Below, one piece after another: positions 1-8,786 of a DNA stretch of 64,000 nt. Within the stretch, counting starts at the first letter, position 1. Every line of letters starts with the position of its first letter. This DNA is from Alphaproteobacteria bacterium. GTDB taxonomy: Bacteria; Pseudomonadota; Alphaproteobacteria; Sphingomonadales; Sphingomonadaceae. The notes beneath the pieces were generated by a model. The model had not been told where the DNA came from and searched no databases. It saw only the letters and a list, made by a program, of their open reading frames with translations. The stretch lies in NCBI GenBank assembly GCA_018970445.1, contig JAGWWF010000004.1:62001-126000 (forward strand), in the 5' to 3' direction. The position numbers and the translations under genes were made by a program.

Positions 1-713
1 GCATTGCCGAACAGATCGACGGGCAAGGACGCAAACACCGGCCGATCGGCAAATTGCGCCTTGCGGAACATCGCCGATCCCTGATGCCGTTCATAGCCCG
101 CCACGCCGGTGATGGCATTCACCAGCAATGCGGGCGGCCGCCGCGCCGGATTGGGCCATTGCCGCCAGGCATTGTCGCTGTCCACATCCAGCCGGATATT
201 GGCGGTGCGCACCGGCGCGCTGGCAACGCTGGCAAAAAAGCCGCGCATATGGGCTTCCTGCCAGGGCATGACGAATTCGCCGTTTTCGGCGTTGCTGGAA
301 AAGCCGAAGAATGTCGGCGTCTTCATGGCCAGCAGCGCGGCCTTCAGCACCGGGTCTTCGGGTTGTGGCTGATCGATCAGGATGTCGACACCGATGGCGC
401 GCGGGCCCAGGGCATCGATGTTGGTCAGGGCGCGGGCCAGCATGGTGCGATCCAGCGGCGACCGTTTGCCGGTGGCGGTCAGGGTCTCCTCGGTGAACAC
501 CACCAGCACCACGCGCGGATCCTGATCGACGCGCGGCGCGCTCAGATCCACCCGCACATCATAAAGCCCGCGTTCGGCCGACAGGGCAAAGGGCAGGTTC
601 CAGCTGAAGCGGGCAATCACCAGCGCCAGCATCAGCACCAGCAGCGTCACCGACAGGCGCAGCGGCCCGGCCGTGGTGATCGCGCGGCGCATCCTGGCGG
701 TTCGGCTGGCCAT
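1..713 (-). CDS. CHASE2-domain membrane protein, 3' end cut by the window
   Basis: The frame reads from an ATG at 713 to the window edge (about 237 residues) and is incomplete at its C terminus. A basic N terminus is followed by one hydrophobic segment (about residues 18-35, SVTLLVLMLALVIARF), then a region matching the start of a CHASE2 extracytoplasmic sensor domain: ERGLYDVRVDL, DPRVVLVVFTEETL, ALGPRAIGVDILIDQPQPED. In known families CHASE2 is coupled to adenylate cyclase, kinase or other output domains; the output part lies outside the window. A strong Shine-Dalgarno (AAAGGGGGTG) precedes the ATG. It lies 69 bp downstream of cobT on the same strand and may be the last gene of that operon. 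Confidence 0.75.
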   Translation of the reverse strand, partial: MASRTARMRRAITTAGPLRLSVTLLVLMLALVIARFSWNLPFALSAERGLYDVRVDLSAPRVDQDPRVVLVVFTEETLTATGKRSPLDRTMLARALTNIDALGPRAIGVDILIDQPQPEDPVLKAALLAMKTPTFFGFSSNAENGEFVMPWQEAHMRGFFASVASAPVRTANIRLDVDSDNAWRQWPNPARRPPALLVNAITGVAGYERHQGSAMFRKAQFADRPVFASLPVDLFGN

Positions 714-782
714 GCACCCCCTTTGCTGGCAACAGGCCAACAGCATACGCCAGCGAGGCCGGCCAGCGCCAGCCCGAAAGCA

Positions 783-2627
783 TCAGCGCCGGCGTTGCGG
801 TGTCGTGTCGAACAGGCCGGCCAGCTGATCGATGATCACCCCGCCCAGTTGTTCGGCATCCATGATGGTGACGGCGCGAGCGTAGTAGCGCGTTACATCA
901 TGGCCGATGCCGATGGCAATCAGTTCCACCGGGCTTTTCGTCTCGATCTGCCGGATCACGGCGCGCAGGTGGCGCTCCAGATAATTGCCGCTGTTCACGC
1001 TCAGCGTGCTGTCGTCCACCGGCGCGCCATCGGAAATCACCATCAATATGCGCCGGTCCTCGCGGCGGGCCAGCAGGCGGTCGTGCGCCCACAACAGCGC
1101 CTCGCCGTCGATATTCTCCTTCAACAGGCCTTCGCGCATCATCAGGCCCAGATTCTTGCGCGCCCGCCGCCAGGGCGCATCGGCCGGCTTGTAGATGATG
1201 TGCCTGAGATCGTTCAGGCGGCCCGGCTTGGCCGGGCGGCCGGCGGCCAGCCAGGCCTCGCGGCTCTGCCCGCCCTTCCAGGCGCGGGTGGTGAAACCCA
1301 GTATCTCGGTCTTCACCGCGCAGCGTTCCAGCGTGCGCGCCAATATGTCGGCACAGATGGCGGCGATGGAAATCGGCCGGCCGCGCATCGATCCCGAATT
1401 GTCGATCAGCAGCGTCACCACCGTGTCGCGAAATTCGGTGTCACGCTCCACCTTGTAGCTGAGCGCATGGGCCGGATTGGTGACGATGCGCACCAGCCTT
1501 GCTGCATCCAGCAGCCCTTCTTCCTGATCGAAATCCCAGCTGCGGTTCTGCTGCGCCATCAGCCGGCGTTGCAGCCGGTTGGCCAGCTTGGTCACGGCCG
1601 ATTGCAGCGGGATCAGCTGCTGATCCAGATAGGCGCGCAGCCGGGTCAGTTCCTCGTCGTCGCACAGGTCGGCAGCGCCCACCACCTCGTCGAACCTGGT
1701 CAGATGCGCCTTGTATTCAAAATCGGGCGGCAGGTCACTCATCGGCAGGTTGGGCCGCCACGGCATCATGCCTTCATGGCCCTCGTCGCCCATCTCGGCG
1801 TCCGACACCTGGTCGGTGTCCATCTCCACTTCGCGTTGTTCGGCATCGTCGGGCGCGTCGCTGCTCTCCTCGGCGCGCGTCTCGGTGGATTGTTCGCTGC
1901 CGCCGCCGTCGTCCTGTTGCTCGTCCTCGCTGTCCTCGCCGGGCTGCTGCTCCTCTTCGCCGGCATCCGATTCCTCGGTCTCGTCGCTGGCCTCGTCGGG
2001 ATCGGCGGCCAGCCCCAGATCGGCCAGCACATGGCGCATCATCTGGCCAAAACCGGCCTGATCGTCCATCGCGGCAGCCAGCGCGTCCAGATGCGGGCCG
2101 GCCTGGGCCTCGATATGGCCCCGCACCATGTCCACCGCCTGTTGCGCCACGCGCGGAACCGCCGCCCCGGTCAGCCGTTCGCGCACGATCAGGCTGATCG
2201 CGGTGGCCAGCGGCACCTCATCGGCGCTGCGGGCGCGCACGATCGGATCGGTGCGCAGCCGCTGTTCGGTCATCCGGTCAAGGTTGCGGGCCACGCCGGC
2301 CATGGCGTTGGCGCCCAGCGCCTCGAACCGCGCCTGTTCCACCGCATTCCAGATATCGCGGGCCAGACCGGCATCGGGCTGATCGACGGCATGCACCTTG
2401 GGATCATGGTGCCGCCGCTTCAGCGCGAAGCTGTCGGCCCAGCCGCGCACTTCGGCCACCTGATCGGCCGGCAGCGCCCGCGCCGGCTGCGGCACGCGCG
2501 CCTGTTCGCCAAAACAGCCCGGCTTGTCGGCGGTATAGGCCAGTTCCATGTCGGGCGCATGGCCCAGCGCCCGCATGCTCGCGGCCACCGCCTGGCGAAA
2601 ATCCTCGATGGGGCTGGTTTCGGCCAT
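783..2627 (-). CDS. cobT: Aerobic cobaltochelatase subunit CobT (VWA protein)
   Basis: Predicted protein of 614 residues. The N-terminal CobT domain is followed by a very acidic linker (about residues 210-286, rich in Asp, Glu and Gln), then a C-terminal von Willebrand A domain with a MIDAS motif DNSGS at about 409-413. In the known enzyme CobT and the AAA+ protein CobS form the chaperone-like part of the ATP-dependent CobNST cobaltochelatase of aerobic vitamin B12 synthesis. I chose the ATG at 2627 because it shares TAATG with the stop of the PIN toxin gene, which implies translational coupling; an upstream ATG at 2645 lies inside that gene. No cobN is visible here, so chelatase function is inferred from family. 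Confidence 0.92.
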   Translation of the reverse strand: MAETSPIEDFRQAVAASMRALGHAPDMELAYTADKPGCFGEQARVPQPARALPADQVAEVRGWADSFALKRRHHDPKVHAVDQPDAGLARDIWNAVEQARFEALGANAMAGVARNLDRMTEQRLRTDPIVRARSADEVPLATAISLIVRERLTGAAVPRVAQQAVDMVRGHIEAQAGPHLDALAAAMDDQAGFGQMMRHVLADLGLAADPDEASDETEESDAGEEEQQPGEDSEDEQQDDGGGSEQSTETRAEESSDAPDDAEQREVEMDTDQVSDAEMGDEGHEGMMPWRPNLPMSDLPPDFEYKAHLTRFDEVVGAADLCDDEELTRLRAYLDQQLIPLQSAVTKLANRLQRRLMAQQNRSWDFDQEEGLLDAARLVRIVTNPAHALSYKVERDTEFRDTVVTLLIDNSGSMRGRPISIAAICADILARTLERCAVKTEILGFTTRAWKGGQSREAWLAAGRPAKPGRLNDLRHIIYKPADAPWRRARKNLGLMMREGLLKENIDGEALLWAHDRLLARREDRRILMVISDGAPVDDSTLSVNSGNYLERHLRAVIRQIETKSPVELIAIGIGHDVTRYYARAVTIMDAEQLGGVIIDQLAGLFDTTPQRRR

Positions 2628-3010
2628 TACCACAATACCTTGCAACCAAAATCGGTGAACACGCTGTCGCGCGTGACGACCGTTAGCCCCTCTGCCAGTG
2701 CCTGCGCCGCAATCAACCTGTCAAATGGGTCGCGATGGTCGCCGGGCAGCAGGCCTGCCGCCAGTGCGTGGGCATCGGTCACTGGCAGCGGCGAAAAATC
2801 GTGGGCGGACATCAAGGCAGGCAACGCCTGCGCGGGGTCGCCCAGCATGTCGAGTTTGCCAAGACGATATTTGTTGGCAATCTCGAACCCGGTGACCACA
2901 CTGACAAACACAAGATCAGCGCTTGCGATGGCCTGCCGGGCAGCCTCGCTCAACAAGCGGGACGGGCGCCACCACCAAAGCGCGACATGCGTATCGATCA
3001 ACAGCCGCAT
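2627..3010 (-). CDS. VapC-like PIN-domain toxin
   Basis: A 127-residue PIN-domain protein. The expected acidic residues for a Mg-dependent ribonuclease site are visible: Asp6 in [10 protein letters not shown], Glu43 in FEIANKY, Asp94/Asp97 in [14 protein letters not shown] and Asp115 in VVTRDSVF. The [12 protein letters not shown] start and [11 protein letters not shown] block are typical of the PIN toxins that pair with Phd/YefM-type antitoxins. The antitoxin gene is just upstream (7 bp gap). The stop codon overlaps the cobT start (TAATG), so the toxin is transcribed within, and possibly coupled to, the cobalt-chelatase operon. Family assignment is firm; the RNA target is unknown. Confidence 0.9.
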   Translation of the reverse strand: MRLLIDTHVALWWWRPSRLLSEAARQAIASADLVFVSVVTGFEIANKYRLGKLDMLGDPAQALPALMSAHDFSPLPVTDAHALAAGLLPGDHRDPFDRLIAAQALAEGLTVVTRDSVFTDFGCKVLW

Positions 3011-3017
3011 GACAGCA

Positions 3018-3284
3018 TCAAAGATCGTCGAACTTCTTGTCCCACGCCTGCCAATCAGCGTCCGTCATCACGGGTTCCAGCCACACGTCATCGGGCACCG
3101 CAGCCAGTTCCGGCCAGCCGCCCGGCGTGCGCAGCGGCTTTGGCTTGGCCGGTTCGTCCAGCTTCACCAGCCTGGCATAAGGCTTGCCGGCCTTGGCGAT
3201 GATGATCTCCTCCCCGGCATGAGCACGATCCAGCAGGCGCGACAGATGCGTCTTTGCGTCGTGAACATTGACAGTTGCCGGCAT
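3018..3284 (-). CDS. Phd/YefM-type antitoxin
   Basis: An 88-residue protein with the Phd/YefM N-terminal pattern: VNVHDAKTHLSRLLDRAHAG, then EEIIIAKAGKPYARLVKL, which forms the DNA-binding dimer fold in known antitoxins. The C-terminal part, rich in Trp, Asp and Pro (EPVMTDADWQAWDKKFDDL), is expected to wrap and inhibit the toxin. The ATG at 3284 is preferred over a GTG at 3290 because GAGG at 3292-3295 is 7 nt away. With the toxin directly downstream it forms a type II toxin-antitoxin module. It follows the cobS stop by about 50 bp and may carry its own autoregulated promoter; none is obvious. Confidence 0.88.
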   Translation of the reverse strand: MPATVNVHDAKTHLSRLLDRAHAGEEIIIAKAGKPYARLVKLDEPAKPKPLRTPGGWPELAAVPDDVWLEPVMTDADWQAWDKKFDDL

Positions 3285-3332
3285 GACCACACCTCACTTA
3301 GCCAAGTTAGTCCAGCTTGCGCCGAATGGCAA

Positions 3333-4328
3333 TCACCGCTTCGCCTTCACCGCCACGCTTTCCGGCAGCTCCTCGCCGAACACGCGCTGATAATATTCGG
3401 CCACGATGCTGCGTTCGGCCTCGTCGCACTTGTTCAGGAACGACAGGCGGAAGGCGAAGCCCACATTGCCGAAGATCACCGCATTCTGCGCCCAGGTGAT
3501 CACCGTGCGCGGGCTCATCACCGTGGAAATGTCGCCGCCGATGAAGCCGGCGCGCGTCATGTCGGCCACGCGCACCATGTTGGCCACGGTCTTGCGGCCG
3601 GCATCGCTGTCGAACTGCTTCACCTTGGCCACCACGATGGCGGTTTCGGTGTGGTGCGGCAGATAGTTGAGCGTGGTGACGATGCTCCACCGGTCCATCT
3701 GGCCCTGGTTGATCTGCTGCGTGCCATGATAGAGGCCGCTGGTATCGCCCAGGCCCACGGTGTTGGCGGTGGCAAACAGCCGGAACCACGGATTGGGCCG
3801 GATCACCCGGTTCTGATCCAGCAGGGTCAGCTTGCCTTCCACTTCCAGCACGCGCTGGATCACGAACATCACATCCGGCCGGCCGGCATCATATTCGTCG
3901 AACACCAGCGCGGTGGGGGTCTGCAACGCCCACGGCAGCAGGCCTTCGCGAAATTCCGTCACCTGCGCGCCGTTGCGCAAGACAATGGCATCCTTGCCGA
4001 TCAGATCGATGCGGCTGATGTGGCTGTCCAGGTTGATGCGGATGCACGGCCAGTTCAGCCGCGCCGCCACCTGTTCGATATGGGTGGATTTGCCGGTGCC
4101 GTGATAACCCTGCACCATCACCCGGCGGTTGTGGGCAAAGCCGGCCAGAATCGCCAGCGTGGTATCGGGATCGAACACGTACGACGGGTCCAGATCGGGC
4201 ACGCGTTCATCGGCAATCGAAAAGGCCGGCACCGCCAGATCGATGTCCACGCCAAACATCTCGCGCGCATCCACCGTGGTGTCGGGCGCCGAAAGGGCCA
4301 CCGGGCTTGTGTGTTGGGCTTCGCTCAC
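3333..4328 (-). CDS. cobS: Aerobic cobaltochelatase subunit CobS (AAA+ ATPase)
   Basis: A 331-residue MoxR-like AAA+ ATPase with Walker A GYHGTGKS at 74-81 and Walker B LVFDEYD at 141-147. The segment [20 protein letters not shown] and the C-terminal [20 protein letters not shown] are typical of CobS. With CobT it drives ATP-dependent cobalt insertion by CobN in the aerobic B12 route. The start is a GTG at 4328 sharing GTGA with the stop of the J-domain gene, so the two are probably coupled. In most relatives cobT follows directly; here a toxin-antitoxin pair lies between them. Confidence 0.94.
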   Translation of the reverse strand: MSEAQHTSPVALSAPDTTVDAREMFGVDIDLAVPAFSIADERVPDLDPSYVFDPDTTLAILAGFAHNRRVMVQGYHGTGKSTHIEQVAARLNWPCIRINLDSHISRIDLIGKDAIVLRNGAQVTEFREGLLPWALQTPTALVFDEYDAGRPDVMFVIQRVLEVEGKLTLLDQNRVIRPNPWFRLFATANTVGLGDTSGLYHGTQQINQGQMDRWSIVTTLNYLPHHTETAIVVAKVKQFDSDAGRKTVANMVRVADMTRAGFIGGDISTVMSPRTVITWAQNAVIFGNVGFAFRLSFLNKCDEAERSIVAEYYQRVFGEELPESVAVKAKR

Positions 4329-4906
4329 GTCGGGTTCGACTCCATCTTGTATCCGGCTGCGGACTTCAGGTGCGTAAAGGCGTTGACCACCGCCTGCAAC
4401 TTTCCTTCGTGGGAACGGTCCCCCCCATTGCTGTCAGGGTGATAGCGGCGGACGAGGGCGCGATAGGCGCGGCGGATATCGGCCGGCGTGGCGCTGCGGT
4501 CCAGCCCCAGCGCCCCCAGGGCCTTGCCATCGCCGGGCGCGGCCCAGCGCCCGGTTGGCGGTTGCGGGCGCGCCGCGCCGGCGGCACCGAACAGGTCGTG
4601 CGGATCGCCGATGGTGAAGGCCGGGCGCCCGCGCACCATGTCCTGCACCCAGCCGGCCATCGGCGATTGCGCGGCGTGGATCTCGTCCACGCTCATCCCG
4701 TCGAAATAATTGTAACCGGCGTTGAAGGCGCGGACATGATCCAGGCACAGAAACTGCCAGCCGCCCACATCGCCGGGCACCTTGTTGGAACGCGGCGCGC
4801 GAAATTCGCCGGCCGCGTCGCACTCCGGCCAGGAACAGCCCTGCGGCTGGGCCGGTTCCACCCGGCCGTGCCACCGGTTGGGGCGTCTGGCATTGGCCTC
4901 AGAAAT
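4325..4906 (-). CDS. J-domain (DnaJ-like) protein, probable AUU start
   Basis: About 193 residues. The C terminus is a J domain: [20 protein letters not shown] then the HPD signature in [11 protein letters not shown], which in the family stimulates DnaK ATPase. The N-terminal part has a Cys-rich block ([16 protein letters not shown] ... [17 protein letters not shown]) that could bind zinc. This architecture is usual next to cobS in alphaproteobacteria. No ATG, GTG or TTG gives a natural start: the expected beginning ([17 protein letters not shown]) coincides with an ATT at 4906, 7 nt after AAGGAA. A TTG at 4948 and a GTG inside HGRVE are less convincing. The start is therefore uncertain; the gene itself is not. 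It diverges from bolA. Confidence 0.82.
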   Translation of the reverse strand: MSEANARRPNRWHGRVEPAQPQGCSWPECDAAGEFRAPRSNKVPGDVGGWQFLCLDHVRAFNAGYNYFDGMSVDEIHAAQSPMAGWVQDMVRGRPAFTIGDPHDLFGAAGAARPQPPTGRWAAPGDGKALGALGLDRSATPADIRRAYRALVRRYHPDSNGGDRSHEGKLQAVVNAFTHLKSAAGYKMESNPT

Positions 4907-4958
4907 CGCTGTGTTCCTTCCCTTGCGCCGCTCTATACCGGCCAGCAAAGGAGTGCAT

Positions 4959-5237
4959 ATGGGCAAGGTTGCCGCAGAAATCCACGCGCGTCTCACCGCC
5001 GCGCTCAGCCCGATCAGCCTGGAGGTGATCGACGACAGCGCCCAGCACCGCGGCCACGCCGGCCACCGCGGCGACGAGGCCGAATCGCATTTCACCGTCA
5101 AGCTCACCGCCGCCGGCTTTGCTGGCCAGTCGCGCATCGCCCGGCAACGCGCCGTCTATGCAGCGCTGGGCGATCTGGTCGCCGAGAATCGTGTCCACGC
5201 CCTGCGCATCATCGCCACTGGTCCCGGCGAGAACTGA
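4959..5237 (+). CDS. bolA: BolA-family protein
   Basis: A 92-residue BolA/YrbA-like protein (MGKVAAEIHARLTAAL ... DESHF-like block AESHFTVKLTAAGFAGQSRI, ARQRAVYAALGDLV, VHALRIIATGP). The family binds monothiol glutaredoxins through shared 2Fe-2S clusters and modulates iron-sulfur homeostasis and, in some bacteria, cell shape. His82-type ligand in VHALRI and the ESH region are present. A strong Shine-Dalgarno AAAGGAG sits 5 nt before the ATG. The stop overlaps the next start (TGATG). Divergent from the J-domain and cobS genes, an arrangement common in alphaproteobacteria. Confidence 0.92.
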   Translation: MGKVAAEIHARLTAALSPISLEVIDDSAQHRGHAGHRGDEAESHFTVKLTAAGFAGQSRIARQRAVYAALGDLVAENRVHALRIIATGPGEN

Positions 5238-6310
5238 TGCGCGCCGCCCTCACCGCGCTCGCCCTGCTGCTGGCCGCCCCGGCGCTGGCCGTCACCGAAA
5301 CCGTGGGCAGCCTGGATGGGGTGACGATCATCGATCGGCTGGATGCGGCCGATCTGCCGGCGGGGCAGACGCAGCGTTTCTGGTTCCGCGCCGGCGCCAG
5401 CCCGGTTGGGCAGCCCTGGCTGGTGCCGGTGGTGGTGGTGAAAGGGGCCATGCCGGGCCCGCGCCTGCTGCTCACCGCCGGCATCCACGGCGATGAACTG
5501 AACGGCATCGCCGTGCTGCACCGGCTGGCCGCCACGCTCGATCCGGCGAAACTGGCCGGCACGCTGGTGATGGTGCCCGGCTTGAACCCGCCCGGCCTGA
5601 TGCAGTCCGCCCGCCAGTTCACCACGGACTGGAGCCGCAGCGCCGCCAATCTGAACCGCGAGATGCCGGGCCGCGAAGGCGGCAGCACCGTGGCCGATTT
5701 CGCCGGCCGGCTGTGGCAGCGCCTGCTGCGCCCCAATGCCGACAGCGCGGTCGATCTGCACACCCAGTCGCGCGGCACCGCCTACATGATGTATGTCTTT
5801 GCCTCCACCGCCCGCACAAGGCGCATGGCCGAACTGGTCGCGCCCGACATCATCAAGATGGACAAGGGCGAACGCGGCACGGTTGAAAACAGCCTCACCG
5901 ATGATGGCGTGCCGGCGATCACCCTGGAACTGGGCCGGCCGGAGGTGTTCGACGATGCCATGATCGCCCGCGCCGAAGCCGGGCTTTTGAACCTGATGCG
6001 CGAATTGAAGATGCTGCCCGGCCGGGTGCTGCCGCCGCCGGCCAGCCTGTTTGTCGCCAACAGCATCATGGCGGCGCGGGCAACCCGGCCCGGCTGGGCC
6101 AGGCTGCTGCTGCCGCTGGGGGCGGCGGTGAAGAAGGATCAGCCGCTGGCCGAAGTGCGCGATGGCTTTGGCCGGCTGATCGAAACCGTGGCCAGCCCCG
6201 CCGATGGCCGCATCGCCATGATCGCCACCGATCCGCGCACCGATGCCGGCGGCACGCTGGCGCGCATTGTCTGGTGGTCGCCCGATCCGGCCTGCGCAAA
6301 CGGCTGTTGA
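5237..6310 (+). CDS. Exported succinylglutamate desuccinylase/aspartoacylase-like zinc deacylase
   Basis: A 357-residue protein with an N-terminal signal peptide (MRAALTALALLLAAPALA). The M14-type zinc site of the AstE/AspA family is visible: HGDE in TAGIHGDELNGIAVL, a later His in AVDLHTQSRG, and a candidate catalytic Glu in PAITLELGRPE. The last 80 residues resemble the barrel-like C-terminal domain seen in this family (ASPADGRIAMIATDPRTDAG). The likely reaction is hydrolysis of an N-acyl amino acid or related amide in the periplasm; the substrate cannot be read from sequence. It starts one base into the bolA stop (TGATG), so translation is probably coupled, though a functional tie to BolA is not implied. 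Confidence 0.83.
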   Translation: MRAALTALALLLAAPALAVTETVGSLDGVTIIDRLDAADLPAGQTQRFWFRAGASPVGQPWLVPVVVVKGAMPGPRLLLTAGIHGDELNGIAVLHRLAATLDPAKLAGTLVMVPGLNPPGLMQSARQFTTDWSRSAANLNREMPGREGGSTVADFAGRLWQRLLRPNADSAVDLHTQSRGTAYMMYVFASTARTRRMAELVAPDIIKMDKGERGTVENSLTDDGVPAITLELGRPEVFDDAMIARAEAGLLNLMRELKMLPGRVLPPPASLFVANSIMAARATRPGWARLLLPLGAAVKKDQPLAEVRDGFGRLIETVASPADGRIAMIATDPRTDAGGTLARIVWWSPDPACANGC

Positions 6311-6344
6311 GGTTCGCGCCCCGCCGGGCTATGCGCAGCCCCGC

Positions 6345-6419
<75 letters not shown>

Positions 6420-6548
6420 GTCCTTCCGTCATGGCGCGGCTGTCACGCCGCCGCCATCAAAACTTCACCGCGCCGCAATCGCGCCTTCATGGCGCTGCAA
6501 CCGGCCGTCCATAACCGCAACCTCGATTGTCACATCGGGGGTTGCACC

Positions 6549-8786
6549 ATGACTGTTCGTGCCTTGCTGGCGGCTTCGGCCGCCCTTGTTTGTGGGCTGC
6601 CAGCGCTGGCCCAGCCGGTGGCCGCCGCCGACGAGGAGAGGTTGACCGAGATCGTCGTCACCGCCGAACGCCGCGAGACCAAGCTGCAGAAAACCCCGAT
6701 TTCCATTTCGGTCGCCAGCGCCGCCGATCTGGAAAACCGCCGCGTGCAGAGCCTGGCCGATCTGGCCGATGGCGCCATCCCGTCCTTGCGCATCGCGCCC
6801 TTCTTCAGCCGCTCCTCGGCGCTCACCGTGGGCATTCGCGGCATCGTGCCGTTCGATGCCAACCAGCCCAGCCGCGATGCCGCCGTTGGCATCTATGTCG
6901 ATGGCGTGTTCCTGGGCCGCAGCCAGGGCCTGGGCGCCGCCCTGCTCGACATCGATCGGATCGAGGTGCTCAAGGGCCCGCAGGGCACGCTGTTCGGCCG
7001 CAACGCGGTGGGCGGCGCGGTCAACATCGTGTCGAAGAAGCCCAGCGGCAAGTTCGGCCTGCGCGCGCTGGCGGGCATCCGGAATTATGGCGGTTACAGC
7101 GGCGAAATGCACCTGGATCTGCCGGAATGGCACGGCCTGTCGGCCAAGATCGACGCCATTTCCACCCAGCGCGACGGCTTCATCGACAATCCGCTGGCCG
7201 GGGAAGAGGATTTCGGCCGCTTCGAACGCCGCGGCGTGCGCGCCTCCGTGCTGTGGCGGCCCAGCGATGCGGTCAGCGCGCTCTATGCGTTTGACATTTC
7301 CTATGATGCCACCACGCCGTTCGCGCTCCAGCTCCTGTCCTTCTCCCCCACCGCGCCGCCCAATTCGCCGCTGGTGCGCCCCCAGCCCACCCGCGCCCGC
7401 CAGCTGCTGGCCGGCGTGCCGCAGCAGGACAGTGTGGGCAAGACCAACGGCCATCTGTTCACGCTGGACTGGAAGGTGGCCGACGGCATCGATTTCAAGT
7501 CGATCACTTCCTATCGCGAGGTGGACCAGACCCAGTTCGACAATGGCTTCGGCATCGTTGCCGCCGTGGCGCGGCCCAATGCCAACGTGGTGCGCTACAG
7601 CCTCGCCAGCCTGAACCAGCATCAGTTCAGCCAGGAATTCCAGCTGCTTGGCACGTCGGATCGCTTCAACTGGGTCGCCGGCCTCTATTATTATCGGGAA
7701 AAGGGCCGCGATGATGCCTGGGCGCCCAACACCATGCGCTGGTCGGCCGATGTGCAGTCGCTGATCCGCCTGTCCAGCCTGGTCGAAGGCCAGGTCACGC
7801 CCTTCCCCGATCGCGCCAGCGTGGCCCGCGCCACCAGCTATGCCGCCTTTGCGCAAGCCACCTATACCCCGGCCATCCTGGATGAACGCCTGCACATCAC
7901 CGCCGGCGGCCGTTACACCCACGACAAGCGCTCGGGCGTGCTGTTCAAGGTGAACGGGGCCGACAGCAACATCCAATTCGACCGCGACTGGGATCGTTTC
8001 GATCCCATGCTCACGCTCGCCTTTGACGCCACCGACGATGTGCATCTTTATGGCAAATATGGCACCGCCTATCGCGCCGGCGGGGCCAATTCGCGCTCGG
8101 TCAATTATCGCGCCTTCGATCCCGAAAGCGTCGAAACCTTCGAACTGGGCTTCAAATCGGAATTTTTCGACAACAAGGCCCGGCTGAACGTCGCCGCCTT
8201 CACCACCCGCTACACCGACATCCAGATCGATTTCAACGCCCAGCTGGTCGCCGGCACCACCCGCACCACCATCGAAACCGTGAATGCGCCCGGTAACGGC
8301 CGCATCCGCGGGGTGGAGGTTGATCTGAACCTGGCGCCGGTGAAGGGCTTCACCCTCTCGGCCAGCTATGCCTATACCAAGGGCACGCTGCCGCTGGCGC
8401 AAAATCCGTTCAACAACAACAATTTCCAGCAGCCGTTCATCGTCTTCACGCCGGAAAACGCCGCCAGCTTCGCCGCCGATTGGGTGCATGATCTGGGCGG
8501 TGCCAGCCTGCGCGCCCACATCGATGCCAACATCGCCGATGGCTATCGCGGCCTGCCCGGCGAACCCACGCTGTCGGATCGCAGCTTCCTGGTCAACGGC
8601 CGGCTGGCGCTGACCGATATCGATCTGGGCAATGGCGGCCGCATCGAATTCGCGCTGTGGACACGCAACCTGTTCAACCGCGATCAGGTCTATCTGCGCA
8701 GCAATGCCGCCGCGGCTGCCACCGGCCCCTATGGCATCTTCAACGAACCGCGCCAGATTGGCGGCGACATCCAGGTGCGTTTCTGA
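6549..8786 (+). CDS. TonB-dependent outer-membrane receptor
   Basis: A 745-residue outer-membrane receptor. A signal peptide (MTVRALLAASAALVCGLPALAQ) is followed by a TonB box-like EIVVTAERRE, a plug domain (VGIYVDGVFLGRSQG, IEVLKGPQGTLFGRNAVGG) and a long beta-barrel ending in aromatic residue F (GGDIQVRF). The ATG at 6549 gives a proper signal peptide; an upstream in-frame start at 6489 would place it inside. Such receptors take up siderophores, vitamins, sugars or aromatic compounds; the substrate is not evident. The stop overlaps the start of an exported phosphatase-like gene (TGATG), suggesting that the two act on the same nutrient. Confidence 0.95.
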   Translation: MTVRALLAASAALVCGLPALAQPVAAADEERLTEIVVTAERRETKLQKTPISISVASAADLENRRVQSLADLADGAIPSLRIAPFFSRSSALTVGIRGIVPFDANQPSRDAAVGIYVDGVFLGRSQGLGAALLDIDRIEVLKGPQGTLFGRNAVGGAVNIVSKKPSGKFGLRALAGIRNYGGYSGEMHLDLPEWHGLSAKIDAISTQRDGFIDNPLAGEEDFGRFERRGVRASVLWRPSDAVSALYAFDISYDATTPFALQLLSFSPTAPPNSPLVRPQPTRARQLLAGVPQQDSVGKTNGHLFTLDWKVADGIDFKSITSYREVDQTQFDNGFGIVAAVARPNANVVRYSLASLNQHQFSQEFQLLGTSDRFNWVAGLYYYREKGRDDAWAPNTMRWSADVQSLIRLSSLVEGQVTPFPDRASVARATSYAAFAQATYTPAILDERLHITAGGRYTHDKRSGVLFKVNGADSNIQFDRDWDRFDPMLTLAFDATDDVHLYGKYGTAYRAGGANSRSVNYRAFDPESVETFELGFKSEFFDNKARLNVAAFTTRYTDIQIDFNAQLVAGTTRTTIETVNAPGNGRIRGVEVDLNLAPVKGFTLSASYAYTKGTLPLAQNPFNNNNFQQPFIVFTPENAASFAADWVHDLGGASLRAHIDANIADGYRGLPGEPTLSDRSFLVNGRLALTDIDLGNGGRIEFALWTRNLFNRDQVYLRSNAAAAATGPYGIFNEPRQIGGDIQVRF

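Noticed and set aside
54-4442. A 1462-codon plus-strand open frame opposite cobT, cobS and the toxin-antitoxin genes
   Set aside because: Its translation is rich in His, Arg, Gln and Gly with no domain; it is the antisense shadow of GC-rich genes with clear families.
2627-5237. Cobalamin riboswitch upstream of the cobS operon
   Set aside because: No B12-box-like sequence or structured leader; the divergent bolA start lies about 50 bp from the J-domain start.
6465-8519. A long minus-strand open frame (684 codons) opposite the TonB receptor
   Set aside because: The receptor has signal peptide, plug and barrel motifs; the opposite frame has none and is low-complexity Gly/Ala/His.
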